NCBI RefSeq assembly: GCF_905171765.1
Contig: NC_053393.1
Span: forward strand, 64,077,371-64,141,370
Source of the DNA: Bufo bufo
Taxonomy: Eukaryota > Chordata > Amphibia > Anura > Bufonidae
Length of the DNA: 64,000 nucleotides
Direction: 5' to 3'
The position numbers were made by a program, and so were the translations under genes. The notes under the pieces were generated by a model that saw only the letters and a program-made list of their open reading frames with translations, was not told the DNA's origin and did not search any database. Below, in pieces: positions 10,491 to 20,575 of the stretch. The number at the start of each line of letters is the position of its first letter. Position 1 is the first letter of the stretch.

Positions 10491-10570
10491 AGGGGTATTC
10501 CCATCTCAGACAATGGGTGGATATCGCTAGGCTATGCCCCCATTGTCTGATAGGTGTGGGTCCCACCGTA
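10491..10570. mobile_element. TTAA-type MITE fragment
   Basis: AGGGGTATTCCCATCTCAGA follows a TTAA at 10487-10490, and CAATGGG ... CCATTGTCTGA forms an inner inverted repeat. Only about 80 bp is present. It lies inside BEL gag. Confidence 0.6.
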
Positions 10571-10572
10571 CT

Positions 10573-11428
10573 AGTTTCTGCTGCTTACGAAAGTGCAGTA
10601 GGTGCAGAGAAAACACCTTGGTTGAGTGCTTTGGCTGCTATGACATAGTGATGGAGTTCTGGAGAGGTCCGTGATGAATCTGATGCATAAGATGTAACAG
10701 AGTGACTGCTACTGATACCTCTTTCATTATCACTTGCGGCCTGCTCTAAGACTCTTAGTCTTGCCATGTCTTTGGCATGCTCACATTGTTTTTCCAAAAC
10801 TTCCATCTGTGCTTTCTTACTTGCAGCTTCAGCTTCCATCTCTGCTTTCTTCTGTGCAGCTTCAGCTTCTATCCATGCAGCCTCAGCTTCCATCCGTGCA
10901 GCTTCAGCTTCTATCCGTGCAGCTTCAGCTTCTATCCGTGCAGCTTCAGCTTCTATCCGTGCAGCTTCAGCTTCCATCCATGCAGTTTCAGCTTCCATCC
11001 ATGCAGTTTCAGCTTCCATCTCTGCTTTCTTCTGGGCGAAGGCTGCCTGGATTTTAGAAGCTTCTGCATCAGTGCGGGCTTTGATGAGTTGTTGGCTGAG
11101 AGTAGAAGATGTTGATCGTAAGGATTTGGAAGATCTTGTTTAGCACCTAGAAGCTGTGGAGAGATGGGATCTGGATTCATGGAGATGTGCGATTTTTACT
11201 TCTGCTTTTGTCTTTATTTGTATTACTAAATCATCTCTTGCAGGATTCAGCTCATTCAATTCCTTTAATTCTTGTAAGGAATCTTCTGTGTTGTACCGCA
11301 TTAAGAGATCAGCATATTTGGCAGACAGTCTATGATTGTTCTCATAAGCAGCATTCAATTCCTTAACAGCGCCCTCTAGGTGCAATACCTCATGAGTTTG
11401 TTGAGACAGAGCTGACATTCATTGAACA
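10573..11428 (-). pseudogene. gag: BEL/Pao Gag, coiled-coil part with heptad repeats
   Basis: Minus-strand frames 11418-11140 (ELNAAYENNHRLSAKYADLL) and 11019-10585 give a Gag middle region with strong coiled-coil character. The second frame begins with eight or so repeats of a 7-residue unit, I/MEAEAAR, then KKAEMEAEAASKKAQMEVLE. The two frames are separated by a shift near 11030-11150. Together with the zinc knuckles this is the particle protein of the BEL element. Confidence 0.7.
10857..11022 (-). repeat. 21-bp coding minisatellite (heptad MEAEAAR)
   Basis: The 21-bp unit, GCAGCTTCAGCTTCTATCCGT on the plus strand with one base more than quoted safely as GCAGCTTCAGCTTCTATCCG, repeats about eight times. 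Each unit encodes exactly one heptad, so copy number can change without a frameshift. Long open frames on the plus strand here are shadows of the repeat. Confidence 0.88.
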
Positions 11429-11429
11429 G

Positions 11430-11896
11430 TGTAAACTTTCAAACTGGTGGCAGAGGATTCCGGCAGGCAGTTGCATCCCTGGAACTGCCTGCTGTATACG
11501 TCAAAACGTATGCAGACTGATGGCATTTGTCAGACAAAGTTTATGACAAATGCATTGAAATGCCGGATCTGTCTCTCCGGTGTCATCCGGAAAAATGGAT
11601 CCGGCATTTATTTTTTTCTCATTTTTTTGCGGTCTGAGCATGCGCAGACCGCAATGCCAGATCTGTTTTGCCGGATCACTCGGGGCCGGATCTGGGATTA
11701 ATGCATTTTAATGCTGCAGTATTATCTCTGTCCTGAAAAGGCAAAAAGACTGAACTAAAGACATCCTGATGCATCCTGAACGGAATGCTCTCCAGTCAGA
11801 ATGCATTAGGATAAAACTGATCAGTTATTTTCCGGTATTGAGCCCCTAGGACGGAACTCAATGCCGGAAAAGAAAAACGCTAGTGGAAAAGTACCC
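11430..11896. mobile_element. Harbinger-like MITE remnant (copy 2)
   Basis: The right end (AGTGGAAAAGTACCC then TTA) and the block GGACGGAACTCAATGCCGG match the element at 2050-2464. It interrupts BEL gag: coding sequence resumes at 11900. The left end is approximate. Confidence 0.6.
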
Positions 11897-11899
11897 TTA

Positions 11900-12093
11900 G
11901 ACCATAAGTGACTGATGTTACTCAGCAGTTCTTTTTTGTCAGCCTCATAGTTCTGTTAAACTTTCCAAATTGGTTTTACTAAACGTTTTTGTTTTATGTG
12001 GCTTATAGGATCTAACTCCTGATCTGAAGGAAGTTCAGGTTCTTGCTATGTATTAGGTTCCTCAGATTGTATATTGCCTTGCTCTTGCATTGT
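11900..12093 (-). pseudogene. gag: BEL/Pao Gag N-terminus
   Basis: From an ATG at 12093 the minus strand reads MQEQGNIQSEEPNT, a stop, QEPELPSDQELDPISHIKQK, RLVKPIWKV, a stop, and NYEADKKELLSNISHLWS. The composition and the following Gag sequence beyond the MITE support this as the Gag start of the BEL element. Two in-frame stops are present. Confidence 0.6.
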
Positions 12094-12095
12094 GA

Positions 12096-12316
12096 TGATA
12101 AGCAGAGGGTTAAATTACAAGGTATGTGTGTTTGCATAGAAATGTATCAATGTTCTGGCTAGAGGATTGGGTTTCCTATGCAACCAGTGGGGAGAGGAGC
12201 AAGAGGGAATAGTATAGTAATGGCTGCTGCAAAGTTACTTTTGTTTGCATACAGAGCTTAGATTCATTTGCAGGTAGAAATGCATGTGGCAGTACAGACA
12301 GTGTAGAAGCTGATTA
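12096..12316. other. Gene-free stretch, probable BEL leader or LTR remnant
   Basis: This lies just upstream of the BEL Gag start and is cut by the first Tc1 element. The sequence continues at 13884-14008 and 17562-17690 after removal of the Tc1 elements. No LTR partner was found at the other end, so its identity is an inference from position. Confidence 0.35.
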
Positions 12317-12318
12317 TA

Positions 12319-13881
12319 CAGGGAGTGCAGAATTATTAGGCAAGTTGTATTTTTGAGGATTAATTTTAGTATTGAACAACAACCATGTTCTCAATGAACC
12401 CAAAAAACTCATTAATATCAAAGCTGAATATTTTTGGAAGTAGTTTTTAGTTTGTTTTTAGCTTTAGCTATTTTAGGGGGATATCTGTGTGTGCAGGTGA
12501 CTATTACTGTGCATAATTATTAGGCAACTTAACAAAAAACAAATATATACCCATTTCAATTATTTATTTTTACCAGTGAAACCAATATAACATCTCAACA
12601 TTCACAAATATACATTTCTGAACTTCAAAAACAAAACAAAAACAAATCAGTGACCAATATAGCCACCTTTCTTTGCAAGGACACTCAAAAGCCTGCCATC
12701 CATGGATTCTGTCAGTGTTTTGATCTGTTCACCATCAACATTGCGTGCAGCAGCAACCACAGCCTCCCAGACACTGTTCAGAGAGGTGTACTGTTTTCCC
12801 TCCTTGTAAATCTCACATTTGATGATGGACCACAGGTTCTCAATGGGGTTCAGATCAGGTGAACAAGGAGGCCATGTCATTAGATTTTCTTCTTTTATAC
12901 CCTTTCTTGCCAGCCACGCTGTGGAGTACTTCGACGCGTGTGATGGAGCATTGTCCTGCATGAAAATCATGTTTTTCTTGAAGGATGCAGACTTCTTCCT
13001 GTACCACTGCTTGAAGAAGGTGTCTTCCAGAAACTGGCAGTAGGACTGGGAGTTGAGCTTGACTCCATCCTCAACCCGAAAAGGCCCCACAAGTTCATCT
13101 TTGATGATACCAGCCCAAACCAGTACTCCACCTCCACCTTGCTGGCGTCTGAGTCGGACTAGAGCTCTCTGCCCTTTACCAATCCAGCCACGGGCCCATC
13201 CATCTGGCCCATCAAGACTTACTCTCATTTCATCAGTCCATAAAACCTTAGAAAAATCAGTCTTGAGATATTTCTTGGCCCAGTCTTGACGTTTCAGCTT
13301 GTGTGTCTTGTTCAGTGGTGGTCGTCTTTCAGCCTTTCTTACCTTGGCCATGTCTCTGAGTATTGCACACCTTGTGCTTTTGGTCACTCCAGTGATGTTG
13401 CAGCTCTGAAATATGGCCAAACTGGTGACAAGTGGCATCTTGGCAGCTGCACGCTTGACTTTTCTCAGTTAATGGGCAGTTATTTTGCACCTTGGTTTTT
13501 CCACACGCTTCTTGCGACCCTGTTGACTATTTTGAATGAAACGCTTGATTGTTCGATGATCACTCTTCAGAAGCTTTGCAATTTTAAGAGTGCTGCATCC
13601 CTCTGCAAGATATCTCACTATTTTTGACTTTTCTGAGCCTGTCAAGTCCTTCTTTTGACCCATTTTGCCAAAGGAAAGGAAGTTGCCTAATAATTATGCA
13701 CACCTAATATAGGGTGTTGATGTCATTAGACCACACCCCTTCTCATTACAGAGATGCACATCACCTAATATGCTTAATTGGTAGTAGGCTTTCGAGCCTA
13801 TACAGCTTGGAGTAAGACAACATGCATAAAGAGGATGATGTGGTCAAAATACTCATTTGCCTAATAATTCTGCACTCCCTG
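12319..13881 (-). mobile_element. Tc1-like element 1 with DD37E transposase
   Basis: The ends are CAGGGAGTGCAGAATTATTA and its complement, flanked by TA (12317-12318 and 13882-13883). Each end also carries an inner direct repeat of the terminal motif: TGCATAATTATTAGGCAACT at 12509-12528 and its complement at about 13681-13700. This is the IR/DR arrangement known from Sleeping Beauty and relatives, where the transposase binds four sites. The 1563-bp length and the single transposase gene are ordinary for the family. Confidence 0.95.
12647..13663 (-). pseudogene. Tc1-like transposase (DD37E), one in-frame stop
   Basis: The minus frame starts MGQKKDLTGSEKSKIVRYLA (paired-like helix-turn-helix) and runs 338 codons to KKGGYIGH. 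The catalytic residues are in LWTDEMRVS, MQDNAPSHASK and SPDLNPIENLW. Between the second Asp and the Glu there are 37 residues, counted directly, so this belongs with DD37E Tc1 elements rather than the usual DD34E. A TAA at 13469-13471 (codon 65) interrupts an otherwise continuous frame; no frameshift is needed to join the two parts. The protein would cut and paste the element at TA sites in the nucleus. Confidence 0.93.
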
Positions 13882-14010
13882 TATAACAGTTGCATGAACA
13901 GTCCTTGCAATCAATCTATGCTGCAAACTGATGAATCATATGCTGAGATTTGCTTGCTGGAGTATGCAGGGTTGCCATGTGCATTGCTGCTATATTCCAG
14001 TGTCCATATA

Positions 14011-15060
14011 CACTCACCTAAAGAATTATTAGGAACACCATACTAATACGGTTTTGGACCCCCTTTTGCCTTCAGAACTGCCTTAATTCTACGTGGCATT
14101 GATTCAACAAGGTGCTGATAGCATTCTTTAGAAATGTTGGCCCATATTGATAGGATAGCATCTTGCAGTTGATGGAGATTTGAGGGATGCACATCCAGGG
14201 CACGAAGCTCCCGTTCCACCACTTCCCAAAGATGCTCTATTGGGTTGAGATCTGGTGACTGTGGGGGCCATTTTAGTACAGTTGAACTCATTTAATGTTC
14301 AAGAAACCAATTTGAAATGATTGGAGCTTTGTGACATGGTGCATTATCCTGCTGGAAGTAGCCATCAGAGGATGGATACATGTTCTTATTCTATTTACGC
14401 CAAATTCGGACTCTACCATTTGAATGTCTCAACAGAAATCGAGACTCATCAGACCAGGCAACATTTTTCCAGTCTTCAACAGTCCAATTTTGGGGAGCTC
14501 GTGCAAATTGTAGCCTATTTTTGCTATTTGTAGTGGAGATGAGTGGTACCCGGTGGGGTCTTCTGCTGTTGTAGCCCATCCGCCTCAAGGTTGTGCGTGT
14601 TGTGGCTTCACAAATGCTTTGCTGCATACCTCGGTTGTAACGAGTGGTTATTTCAGTCAACGTTGCTCTTTTATCAGCTTGAATCAGTAGGCCCATTCTC
14701 CTCTGACCTCTAGCATCCACAAGGCATTTTCGCCCACAGGACTGCTGCATACTGGATGTTTTTCCCTTTTCACACCGTTCTTTGTAAACCCTAGAAATGG
14801 TTGTGTGTGAAAATCCCAGTAACTGAGCAGATTGTGAAATACTCAGACCGGCCCGTCTGGCACCAACAACCATGCCACGCTCAAAATTGCTTAAATCACC
14901 TTTCTTTCCCATTCTGACATTCAGTTTGGAGTTCAGGAGATTGTCTTGACCAGGATCACACCCCTAAATGCATTGAAGCAACTGCCATGTGATTGGTTGA
15001 CTAGATAATTGCATTAATAAGAAATAGAACAGGTGTTCCTAATAATTCTTTAGGTGAGTG
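14011..15060 (-). mobile_element. Tc1-like element 2, internally deleted
   Basis: The ends CACTCACCTAAAGAATTATT and complement, about 29 bp, are flanked by TA (14009-14010, 15061-15062). At 1050 bp it is shorter than a full Tc1, because part of the transposase gene is missing. Its right-hand TA is also the left-hand TA of the next element. Confidence 0.93.
14043..14912 (-). pseudogene. Tc1-like transposase with internal deletion and stops
   Basis: It starts MGKKGDLSNFERGMVVGARR, with two helix-turn-helix motifs (GLSISQSAQLLGFSHTTISR) and the first catalytic Asp in VAWSDESRFLL. After RVRIWRK comes a stop (TAG), and then sequence jumps to YFQQDNAPCHKA, so the glycine-rich segment that normally lies between the first two catalytic residues is deleted. 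A second stop (TAA at about 14292-14294) precedes SSTVLKWPPQSPDLNPIEHLW. Spacing between the second Asp and Glu is 36 residues. The frame is otherwise kept to KAKGGPKPY. Confidence 0.92.
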
Positions 15061-15329
15061 TACAGTCCTGATCAAAAGTTTAAGACCAATTGAAAAATGG
15101 CAAGAAAATCAAATTTAGCATGGCTGGATTTTAACAAGGTTCCAAGTAGAGCTTCAACATGCAACAAGAAGAAATGGGAGTGAGATAAAACATTTTTTGA
15201 GCATTCAATTTAATGAAAACAACGAATAAACTGAAACAGGCTGTTTTTCAGCTGATCAAAAGTTTAGGACCACACCTCCAAAAAAATAACTAAACCCCCA
15301 AAACAGAAATCCAACTTCCAAACATGAAC

Positions 15330-16319
15330 TCAGTAATGAGTAGCTCCGCCGTTATTGTATATCACTTCAAAAATTTGTTTCGGCATGCTTGATGCAAGCG
15401 TTTCCATGAGGTGAGTGGGAACATTTCTCCAAGTGGTGAAGACGGCCTCACGAAGGCCATCTACTGTCTGGAACTGTTGTGCATTTTTGTAAACTTCCCT
15501 TGCCATCCATCCCCAAAGGTTCTCAATTGGATTTAGATCAGGGGCCAAAAGAGTGATGTTATTCTCCTGGAAGAAGTCCGTTGTCCTGCGGGCATTGTGT
15601 ACTGTAGCGTTGTCCTGTTGAAAAACCTAGTCGTTACCACACAGACGAGGGCCCTCAGTCATGAGGAATGCTCTCTGCAACATCTGGACATAGCCAGCGG
15701 CCGTTTGACGCCCCTGCACTTCCTGAAGCTCAATTGTTCCACTGAAGGAAAAGGCACCCCAGACCATTATGGCGCCCCTTCCACTGTGGCGCGTAGAAAA
15801 CATCTCAGGTGGGATCTGCTTGTCATGCCAATAATGTTGGAAACCATCAGGACCATCAAGGTTAAATTTTTTCTCATCAGAGAATAAAACTTTCTTCCAC
15901 CTTTGAATGTCCCATGTTAGGTGCTCTCTTGCAAAGTCCAAACGAGCAGTTCTGTGGCGTTCAAGGAGACGAGGTCTTTGAAGACTTTTTTTGTTTTTGA
16001 AGCCCTTCAGTCTCAGATGCCGTCTGATGGTTATGGGGCTGCAGTCAGCACCAGTAAGGGCCTTAATTTGGGTCGAGGATCGTCCAGTGTCTTGACGGAC
16101 AGCCAATTGGATCCTCCGGCTCAGTGCTGATGAAATTTTTTGGGGTCTTCCACTTGACTTTTTTGTTCCAAAACCTTCAGGATCATTTAAGAAATTCCAA
16201 ATGACTGTCTTACTGCGTCCCACCTCAGCAGTGATGGCTCGCTGTGAGAGACCCTGCTTTTGCAGTTCAACAACCCGACCACGTTCAAAAAGGGAGAGTT
16301 TTTTTGCCTTTGCCATCAC
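15330..16319 (-). pseudogene. Tc1-like transposase with one stop and a small deletion
   Basis: The frame starts [20 protein letters not shown], with a helix-turn-helix ([19 protein letters not shown]), a GRP linker (SSGRPQK), a second helix-turn-helix and the first Asp in [15 protein letters not shown] at 15627-15629 follows GND. The same frame continues with VFQQDNATVHNARR, then LLAPDLNPIENLWGWM to NNGGATHY. Only 29 residues separate the second Asp and the Glu, so about five residues before PDLNP are missing. This copy should be inactive. Confidence 0.93.
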
Positions 16320-16583
16320 AACGTGTGACTACCTGACAGAAAATGACAATGAATCCACATCTTTGCACAGATTTGGCCTTTTAAAGGCATGTGGTCCTAA
16401 AATTTGGATCAGCTAAAAAAACTGCCTGTTTCAGTTTAATCGTTATTTTCAATTAATTGAATGCTCAAAAATATTTTTGCCTCACTCTCATTTCTTCTTG
16501 TTGCATGTTGAATCTCTACTTGGAACCTTGCTAAGATCCAACAATGTAAAATATGATTTTTTGCCATTTTTTAAGTGGTCTTA

Positions 16584-17538
16584 GGCCCCTTTCACACGGG
16601 CGAGTATTCCTGCGTGGATGCGATGCGTGAGGTGAACGCATTGCACCTGCACTGAATACCGACACCGACCCATTCATTTCTATAGGGCTGTTCACATGAG
16701 CGGTGATTTTCACGCATCACTTATGCGTTGCGTGAAAATCGCAGCATGCTCTATATTCTGCGTTTTTCACGCAACGCAGGCCCCAGACGTGAATGGGGTT
16801 GCGTGAAAATCGCAAGCATCCGCAAGCAAGTGCGGATGCGGTGCGATTTTCACGCACGGTTGCTAGGAGATGATCGGGATGGAGACCCGATCATTATTAT
16901 TTTCCCTTATAACATAGGGATAAGGGAAAATAATAGCATTCTGAATACAGAATGCATAGTAAAACAGCGCTGGAGGGGTTAAAAAATAAAATAAAAATTT
17001 AACTCACCTTAGTCCACTTAATCGCGTAGCCCGGCATCTCCTTCTGTCTCCTTTGTTGAATAGGACCTGTGGTGAGCATTAAATACAGGAACAGGACCTT
17101 TGATGATGTCACTCCGGTCATCACATGATCCATCACATGATCTTTTACCATGGTGATGGATCATGTAATGACCGGAGTGACGTCATCAAAGGTCCTTGAC
17201 CTGTAATGGACGCTCACCACAGGTCCTGTTCAGCAAAGGAGACAGAAGGAGATGCCGGCATCGCGATCAAGTGGACTAAGGTGAGTTAAATTATTATTAT
17301 TTTTTTAACCCCTCCAGCGCTGTTTTACTAAGCATTCTGTATTCAGAATGCTATTATTTTCCCTTATAACCATGTTATAAGGGAAAATAATACAATCTAC
17401 AGAACACCGATCCCAAGCCTGAGTTCGGGTTTGGCTACCAAACATGCGTGATTTTTCTCACGCGAGTGCAAAACTTCCGCGCGAGTGTTCCCATAACGCA
17501 CCCGCACATTTTCCCGCAACGCCCGTGTGAAAGAGGCC
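16584..17538. mobile_element. 955-bp foldback MITE, Harbinger-like (TTA duplication)
   Basis: The ends GGCCCCTTTCACACGGGCG and CGCCCGTGTGAAAGAGGCC are flanked by TTA (16581-16583, 17539-17541). The whole element folds back on itself: GGAAAATAATAGCATTCTGA and its partner, and the segment around GACCGGAGTGACGTCATC, match across a centre near 17140. It encodes no protein. It is inserted in the terminal repeat of Tc1 element 3. Confidence 0.88.
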
Positions 17539-17713
17539 TTAAACTTTTGATCAGGACTGTACATCTCACTATACATGCATAGCTATCAAGGATCCTTTGA
17601 AAGATATTTGGCTGATCTTCTAAGATCCTTTCACTGATGTTTTGACTGTTCTGCCTCTCCAGTCTAAGCATTGAGAGTGTGATCTCTGTAACTTACAGTT
17701 GTGCTGAGATAGC

Positions 17714-18256
17714 GGTAACCAGGGGCGGATTAAGTGCATGATAGGCCCGGGGCTGTCTACCCAACTTGGGCCCCTCCCTCCATTTTAGTTTAGGTTTTTT
17801 TTTGTATGAAGAGGCTGCGGTGCTTCATGAGCGCCACAGTCTCTTCCTAGGCCATATGACATCTTCAGACTAAAAAAAATGCCCCAAATTGGGTCCTAAA
17901 CTGAAAAATTTGGTCGCCAAATTTAAAATACATATAATTATAATAAAAAAAGACATTGAGGAGAATACAGCACCACATACCTCTTACATCCAGTGACATC
18001 TCCTGTTATGTAGACCTTCTCTTTCCTCTTCTCCTCTATTTGACCCAGACCACCATCGCAAATTTATTCAGCCACATCTCGTCTCTACAGTTTGTAACAC
18101 AGACACGTTAGATTTCTCAATTTTTCCATCAACCTCCTCATCCTGGTGTCCCCACAGTGTCATCCTACTGCTACTCCCAATACTGTGCCCATTTTGCTCC
18201 CCAATGCCCCAGGTACTATACTGCTGAAAAAATAGTGACCCTAATAGACATAATTG
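17714..18256. mobile_element. Left part of a hAT-like repeat
   Basis: CAGGGGCGGATTAAGTGCAT fits a hAT terminus (YARNG). The stretch 17985-18235 matches 60870-61095 in order (CATCCAGTG, TGTAGACCTTCTC, CCTGGTGTCCCCACAG, CCCCAATGCCCCAGGTACTA). Beyond 18256 other MITEs take over, and the same low-complexity sequence (GTGCCCC-rich) continues at 18710-18894. The right end was not found. Confidence 0.55.
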
Positions 18257-18709
18257 GAGTCATTTATCAAACTGGTGTAAAGTAGAACTGGATTTCCAAA
18301 AGAGCTGTCAAATAGTGATGGCCAGTTCGCATTGTTCGCCCGTGAACATATGCGGGCTGCCATCTTTTTTCACAAGCCCTTACCTGTGCACGAGCAGGTC
18401 TAAAAACAAGTGCGGTCAGCGGGAGCAGGCAGTTCCGAGAACAGCCACCGGGGGCCTTCTTCAGGCTGTTCTCGGAACTGCCTGCTCCCGGTGACCGCAT
18501 TTGTTTTCAGACCGGCTCGCGGCACAGGCACAGGTAAGGACTTACCTGTGCCTCGCCGGACTTGTGAAAAAAGATGGCAGCCCGCATATGTTCGCAGGCG
18601 AACAATGCGAACTGGCCATCACTGCTGTCAAATATGAAAGGTGGAATCTGATTGGCTGCTATGGGCAACCAAGCCAGTTCTGCTTTACGCCAGTTTGATA
18701 AATTACCCC
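18257..18709. mobile_element. MITE with GTCATTTATCAAACTGG ends, split by a hAT MITE
   Basis: GTCATTTATCAAACTGGTGT at the left and CCAGTTTGATAAATTACCCC at the right are complementary, as are the inner parts (AAAGTAGAACTGG, CCAGTTCTGCTTT). The centre is interrupted by the 312-bp element at 18313-18624. Superfamily not determined. Confidence 0.7.
18313..18624. mobile_element. Palindromic hAT MITE, 8-bp duplication CTGTCAAA
   Basis: The ends TAGTGATGGCCAGTTCGC and GCGAACTGGCCATCACTG lie inside exact 8-bp direct repeats CTGTCAAA (18305-18312, 18625-18632). The arms of about 150 bp are nearly complementary along their full length. Terminus and duplication length fit hAT. Its ends resemble those of the giant hAT at 47264-58089, but it carries no gene. 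Confidence 0.88.
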
Positions 18710-18894
18710 AAATGTTCCTATAGTGTCCACAGCAGCTATAATGTCCCCTAGAGTGCCCCGAGTGATAATACCACCCTCTATTGTGCTCCAGGCAATAATC
18801 CCTGTATATTGTCCCCAAAAATAATAGAATTGCCCCTACAGTGCCTCCCCAATAGCAACATCCCCATATAGTAATTTCCATGAGCCAAGAGATT

Positions 18895-19020
18895 AAGGGC
18901 TCATGCACACAGGATCGTGTGCCGGCCAGGCCTGTATTGCGGCCCGCGAACAGCGGGTCCGCAAAATATGGGCCCCGGCCATTCTGGCACTGCATCACGG
19001 ATGCGAACCCATTCACTTGA
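18895..19020. mobile_element. Harbinger-like MITE fragment (GGGCTCATGCACAC end)
   Basis: GGGCTCATGCACACAGGATC after TTAA matches the ends seen at 32330 and 35990. Only one end is present. A similar loose fragment is at 20580-20632 in the opposite orientation (GTGTGCATGATCCC) and another at 28963. Confidence 0.6.
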
Positions 19021-19095
19021 ACCCTAGCTTGTTTGCCTAGGATGGAACCTTCTGTCCATTCTAGCCCTCTCTAGAGAGGGAGGAGTTTTAGTTAG

Positions 19096-19372
19096 TAGTG
19101 ATGAGCGGCATAGGCAATATTCGAATTCGCGAAATTTTGCGAATTTTTGGCCGAATACTCTCCATATATTCGCAAATTCGAGAATTCGTGATCTCCAGTC
19201 ATTGCTTACTTGATTGCGAAAATCGGCAATGTAATATATTCACGATAAATTCGCAATTAAAATATTCACCACTATTTGCGAATACCAATATATAGCACTA
19301 TATTCGAAATATTCGCGAAGTGGCGATATTCGGGATTAAAATTTGCGATTCGAATATTCAGGTTTAACACTA
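19096..19372. mobile_element. hAT MITE, 8-bp duplication TTAGTTAG
   Basis: It runs from TAGTGATGAGCGGC to TTTAACACTA with TTAGTTAG at 19088-19095 and 19373-19380. The interior is AT-rich with repeated ATTCGCGAA-like motifs. No coding capacity. Confidence 0.85.
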
Positions 19373-19380
19373 TTAGTTAG

Positions 19381-20575
19381 TGTGAAGGAGTCCAGCCTTC
19401 CCCTCCTTGGAAGACATGTGTTCAGAGTAGCCCTGTATGGGGAAGCAGCAGGCCCTCCTCCCTGCTGGGCTGGCCCTGCCAAGGCCAGTAGAGCACCATC
19501 AGCTCTGCTGGAGCTAGAGAAAAGGGTAAAGAGCTTCAGAAGCCAGGAGGATAAGTTCCTTGGATAAAAAGAAAGAAAGAGCGGACAATAAAGATAAAGA
19601 CAGAGTCAGACTACAAAGTTAAAGGGAACCTGTCGTCAACTTTATGCTGACCTCACTGAGGGCAGCATAAAATAGCGACAGAAATGCTGATCACTGATAA
19701 GCTAAAAGTAAGTGGTTGCTGAGAACCAGCATTATAATCATTGCAGCCCAGGCCTTGAAAAGAGTCAAATCTACCTGAGAAGAGTCCTGGTTATTATAAT
19801 CTCCTGCTCTCTCACCATCTGCTGATGATTGGCAGTTCTCTACTAGAAAGAGAGAAAACTAGGTAGAAGACTGTCAGTCATCAGCAGGAGGGCAGGGAGA
19901 GCAGGAATTCATGAATAACCAGGACTCTTCTCAGGTGGCCATGATTATGATGTTGGTTCTCGGCAACCACTTTTAACTTTAAAATGACAGACCTCTGAAA
20001 TGAACTCACCTGTCTCTACTTTATGCTGCCGTTAGTATGGACACCATAAAGTTGACGACAGATTCCCTTTAAGTACAGCAGAAAGAAAGGAAAAGTTTCT
20101 ATTTAATCCTGTTAGCACAGCAGAACTAGAGAATACAGATGTAGAAGAGCCGAAAGTGTTTGCCTGCCAGAACTTATGCCAAAGCTTGCTGGTGACCAAG
20201 ATAAAGTTGGAAGATTGTTCTTTGATAAAAGTCTATCCAAGTAAAGCTGTTGTTCAATGTGATACAAGTGTGGACTCAATTTATTTCATCCTCCCCTTCA
20301 TCACCTATCCACCTTATTTGCACTGCTGCGGACGACTACGCTTGGGGTTCCAGGATATCCAGGCAGGAGCACCGTGACATGTGCACAGCCACATCCCAAG
20401 GGACATCATAGGCCGCCCTTACACCACTCTGGCATTCCTACACTGGGTACCACCATCACCATCTACTTAGGGGGACTCTGTCCCTCGTTGCTGAAATGCA
20501 ACTGGCGTCACGACAAAAAACTCTCACAGCACCTTAAAGGGACCACCTGGCCGACGTCTCACCCGGGGTTGCTGC
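19381..20575. other. LTR-like interspersed sequence with a nested TTAA MITE
   Basis: No gene was found. The 3' part contains GCAACTGGCGTCACGAC (20498-20513) followed shortly by CCTTAAAGGGACC (20532-20544). The same pair of motifs occurs at 40174-40202 and, in a variant order, at 45828-45881. The three are probably related LTR-like sequences. Boundaries are approximate. Confidence 0.4.
19623..20068. mobile_element. TTAA-flanked MITE, 446 bp
   Basis: AGGGAACCTGTCGTCAACTT ... AAGTTGACGACAGATTCCCT with TTAA at 19619-19622 and 20069-20072. The same end type (AGGGAACCTGTC) is found at 21251. Kolobok or piggyBac-like by target site. Confidence 0.87.

Larger units (their letters stand above)
2468..12095 (-). 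mobile_element. BEL/Pao LTR retrotransposon, degraded and split by other elements
   Basis: Minus-strand coding sequence runs gag (12093 to about 9960), protease (about 9960-9470), then, after the gypsy insertion, the rest of the protease region (4183-3832) and reverse transcriptase (3414-2468). The order Gag, zinc knuckles, A17-type protease, RT fits BEL/Pao. RNase H and integrase are absent: the sequence stops at the MITE that ends at 2464, and nothing beyond it matches. No LTR pair was recognised. Insertions inside it are a 376-bp TTAA MITE, the gypsy element, a TTAA-type fragment at 10491 and a Harbinger-like MITE at 11430. Frameshifts and stops show it is dead. Confidence 0.85.
15063..17559 (-). 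mobile_element. Tc1-like element 3, carrying a nested foldback MITE
   Basis: The ends CAGTCCTGATCAAAAGTTTA and complement are flanked by TA (15061-15062 and 17560-17561). The inverted repeats are about 215 bp and contain the motif GATCAAAAGTTTA twice at the left (15071 and 15254), again IR/DR. The right repeat is split by the 955-bp MITE at 16584-17538. Without it the element is about 1.54 kb. Confidence 0.93.

Noticed and set aside
10734..11143. Three long plus-strand frames with repeated SFHPCSF or ASASIRA units
   Set aside because: They are shadows of the heptad repeat of BEL Gag on the minus strand.
12319..17559. Cluster of three Tc1 elements as one composite transposon
   Set aside because: Each has its own distinct ends and TA sites; the ends belong to different families.
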